Below are positions 5,988 to 7,587 of a stretch of 7,587 nucleotides of DNA, one piece after another. Source of the DNA: Balneolales bacterium. GTDB lineage: Bacteria > Bacteroidota > Rhodothermia > Balneolales > Natronogracilivirgulaceae. The position numbers and the translations under genes are program-made. The stretch covers positions 1-7,587 of the forward strand of contig SLLP01000056.1 of the NCBI GenBank assembly GCA_007133995.1, given 5' to 3'. The stretch's first letter is position 1. Each line of letters begins with the position of its first letter. The notes below the pieces were generated by a model that saw only the letters and a list, made by a program, of their open reading frames with translations, searched no databases and had not been told where the DNA came from.

Positions 5988-7419
5988 TAGAACCCCACTT
6001 CTGAAAGATACAGGCCTGACACCCCGACAGATCGTCGAGGCCCTGGACACATACATCATCGGTCAGGGTGATGCCAAAAAATCCGTAGCTATTGCCCTTC
6101 GCAACCGGTGGCGCAGGCTGAACTCCGACGAGGCGATACGCGATGAAATCGTACCCAACAATATCATCCTGATCGGCCCGACCGGCGTTGGAAAAACCGA
6201 GATCGCCCGCAGGCTGGCCAAACTGGCCCGCGCACCTTTTGTAAAAGTAGAGGCATCCAAATACACCGAAGTGGGGTATGTGGGACGCGATGTGGAATCA
6301 ATGATCCGTGACCTTGCGGATATTGCCGTCGCCATGGTGAAATCGGAAATGCAGCAGCGGGTGATGAAAAAAGCCACAGAACAGGTGGAGGAGCGCATCC
6401 TGGACTTGTTGATCCCTCCCATGAAAAAAACGCAGCCAGACAGGCGTACCGGTATTCAGCAAACCGGGTTTCAGACCTCGGACAGTTCGTTTGATCCGGA
6501 ATCGGCATCCGATACTGAACTCAATCACCGTACTCGCGAAAAATTCCGAGAAAAACTGCAAAACGGTGAACTGGAGGATCGTAATATAGAAATTCATGTA
6601 CAACCGACTTCCGGCAATCCGATGATGCAGATCTTTGGTCCGGGCGGCATGGAGGATATGGGTGCGAACATTCAGGATATGCTTGGCAACCTCACCCGGG
6701 GCCGACCCAAGAAAAAGCAAATGAAAATTTCCGAGGCCCGCCCTATCCTCCTGAATGAAGAAACAGAGAAACTGATAGATCATGATGCTGCCAACCAGGA
6801 AGCTATTGACCGTGTCCAAAACTCCGGAATCGTATTTATTGACGAAATTGACAAGATTTCTGTTGGATCCAGCGGTGACGGTCGCGGCGGACCGGATGTG
6901 AGTCGCCAGGGAGTGCAGCGAGACATGCTTCCCATCGTTGAAGGCTCGAATGTTTCTACCAAATACGGAATGGTGAAAACCGACCATGTTCTTTTTATTG
7001 CCTCCGGCGCATTCCATTCATCCAAACCCTCAGATCTCATACCTGAACTTCAGGGGCGCTTTCCCATTCGTGTTGAAATGGATTCACTGACGGAAGAGGA
7101 TTTCTTCAACATTCTCACCCGCCCGAAAAACGCGCTCACAAAGCAGTATATCGCGATGATGCAGAGCGAAGGTGTTGAGCTTGAGTTTACGGAAGATGCC
7201 ATCCGTGAAATAGCAAAAGTGGCTGCCGAGGTCAATGCATCCATAGAAAACATTGGCGCACGACGACTGCATACCATCCTGTCAACGGTACTCGAAGAGC
7301 TGCAGTTTGCCATTCCGGATGATATCCAAAGCGGGAAGGTCACTATCGACAAGAAATATGTCGACATGCAGCTCGAAAAACTGACTCGTGACAAGGACCT
7401 GAGTCATTACATTCTCTGA
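5980..7419 (+). CDS. hslU: ATP-dependent protease ATPase subunit HslU (ClpY)
   Basis: HslU is the AAA+ unfoldase that recognises substrates, unfolds them with ATP and threads them into HslV. The 479-residue protein has an N-terminal TPRQIVEALDTYIIGQGDAKK segment (14-34), Walker A GPTGVGKT (66-73) and pore loop GYVG (99-102). The substrate-binding I domain runs from about 110 to 245, with a polar stretch at 148-185. Walker B is VFIDEID (285-291), sensor-2 is GARRL (426-430), and the C-terminal tail ends SHYIL, which docks into HslV pockets to activate it. The best start is the TTG at 5980, overlapping the end of hslV by 8 nt. It gives MSDRTPLLKDTGLTPRQ, about ten residues longer than E. coli. 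No good SD exists at the right distance, so expression probably depends on coupling to hslV. The length is slightly above the usual 440-465 aa because of the N-terminus and I domain. Confidence 0.96.
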   Translation: MSDRTPLLKDTGLTPRQIVEALDTYIIGQGDAKKSVAIALRNRWRRLNSDEAIRDEIVPNNIILIGPTGVGKTEIARRLAKLARAPFVKVEASKYTEVGYVGRDVESMIRDLADIAVAMVKSEMQQRVMKKATEQVEERILDLLIPPMKKTQPDRRTGIQQTGFQTSDSSFDPESASDTELNHRTREKFREKLQNGELEDRNIEIHVQPTSGNPMMQIFGPGGMEDMGANIQDMLGNLTRGRPKKKQMKISEARPILLNEETEKLIDHDAANQEAIDRVQNSGIVFIDEIDKISVGSSGDGRGGPDVSRQGVQRDMLPIVEGSNVSTKYGMVKTDHVLFIASGAFHSSKPSDLIPELQGRFPIRVEMDSLTEEDFFNILTRPKNALTKQYIAMMQSEGVELEFTEDAIREIAKVAAEVNASIENIGARRLHTILSTVLEELQFAIPDDIQSGKVTIDKKYVDMQLEKLTRDKDLSHYIL

Positions 7420-7587
7420 TTGTCAAATCCGTAGTTTGGGAATCAGATTCGGAAAGAACAGCTTGTTTGAATACGATTTTCTTGTTTTATTATTTTGGAA
7501 CTTTTTGTCTCGTTGAATGTTTCTTTTATAAAATGAATCAAATAAAGTGTTTTATTATCTTTCTTTATCTCCGGGTAAGAATTGGGG
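7420..7587. other. AT-rich region after hslU with no gene
   Basis: No coding frame with a recognisable start or family signature is present to the window end. No GC-rich stem followed by a T run is visible, so no intrinsic terminator can be called for the rne-hslVU operon here. Small palindromes are present: GAATC-A-GATTC at 7440-7450, TTTTATAAAA at 7524-7533, and AATAAA-GTGT-TTTATT at 7541-7556. All are AT-rich or short. Confidence 0.6.
7466..7498 (+). promoter_or_regulatory. Possible Bacteroidota-type promoter
   Basis: TTTG at 7466-7469 and TATTTTGG at 7491-7498 are separated by 21 nt. The second element matches the Bacteroidota -7 box TAnnTTTG at five of six conserved positions, and the spacing fits the known -33/-7 range. 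It would drive a gene beginning beyond the window. The region is AT-rich, so chance matches are likely. Confidence 0.3.

Noticed and set aside
6298..7017. Long antisense open frame (239 codons) opposite hslU
   Set aside because: The forward strand carries a complete, motif-rich HslU. The antisense product has no recognisable domain and is explained by codon usage of the real gene.
7440..7556. Small palindromes after hslU as terminator or operator
   Set aside because: GAATC-A-GATTC, TTTTATAAAA and AATAAA-GTGT-TTTATT are short or AT-only and expected by chance in this composition. None is followed by a suitable T run.

Overview
The window carries a run of bacterial genes, all on the + strand, at roughly balanced base composition. 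Protein styles point to the FCB superphylum, most likely the Balneolota/Rhodothermota branch. The clues are a free-standing biotin carboxyl carrier subunit, an extracellular-type protein with an 'FPNPTRG' motif, weak or absent Shine-Dalgarno sites at several starts, and a MurA active-site loop reading GGCAWGPRP. The lineage is inferred from remembered family features, not from a search. No rRNA, tRNA, CRISPR array, insertion sequence or prophage gene is visible. This is a conserved chromosomal neighbourhood rather than a mobile island.

Left block (1-2605): a 5'-truncated gene for a probable envelope or secreted beta-rich protein, a small winged-helix-like protein (475-741), a biotin-carrier protein with the EAMKMEN biotinylation site (794-1312), and murA, the first committed enzyme of peptidoglycan synthesis (1337-2605). 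Gaps are 24-52 nt, so they read as one transcription unit. An 18-codon micro-ORF exactly bridges the winged-helix and biotin-carrier genes through TAATG and ATGA overlaps.

Middle (2606-3091): a 486-nt AT-rich non-coding stretch. It holds a T tract, 9-bp direct repeats, a clear two-stage interrupted palindrome at 2859-2895, and weak promoter-like matches. It probably contains the end of the murA unit and the promoter and leader of the next operon.

Right block (3092-7419): an RNase E/G-family endoribonuclease with a complete catalytic core and an unusual, roughly 240-residue charged low-complexity tail. It is followed after 7 nt by hslV (protease subunit) and then, overlapping by 8 nt, by hslU (AAA+ unfoldase). 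The spacing implies one operon coupling bulk mRNA turnover to ATP-dependent proteolysis. The last 168 nt (7420-7587) are AT-rich and show no gene, only a possible Bacteroidota-type promoter.

Most of the content is well-known housekeeping. The parts worth a second look are the RNase tail and its repeats, the leader palindrome upstream of rne, the bridging micro-ORF, and the rne/hslV junction.
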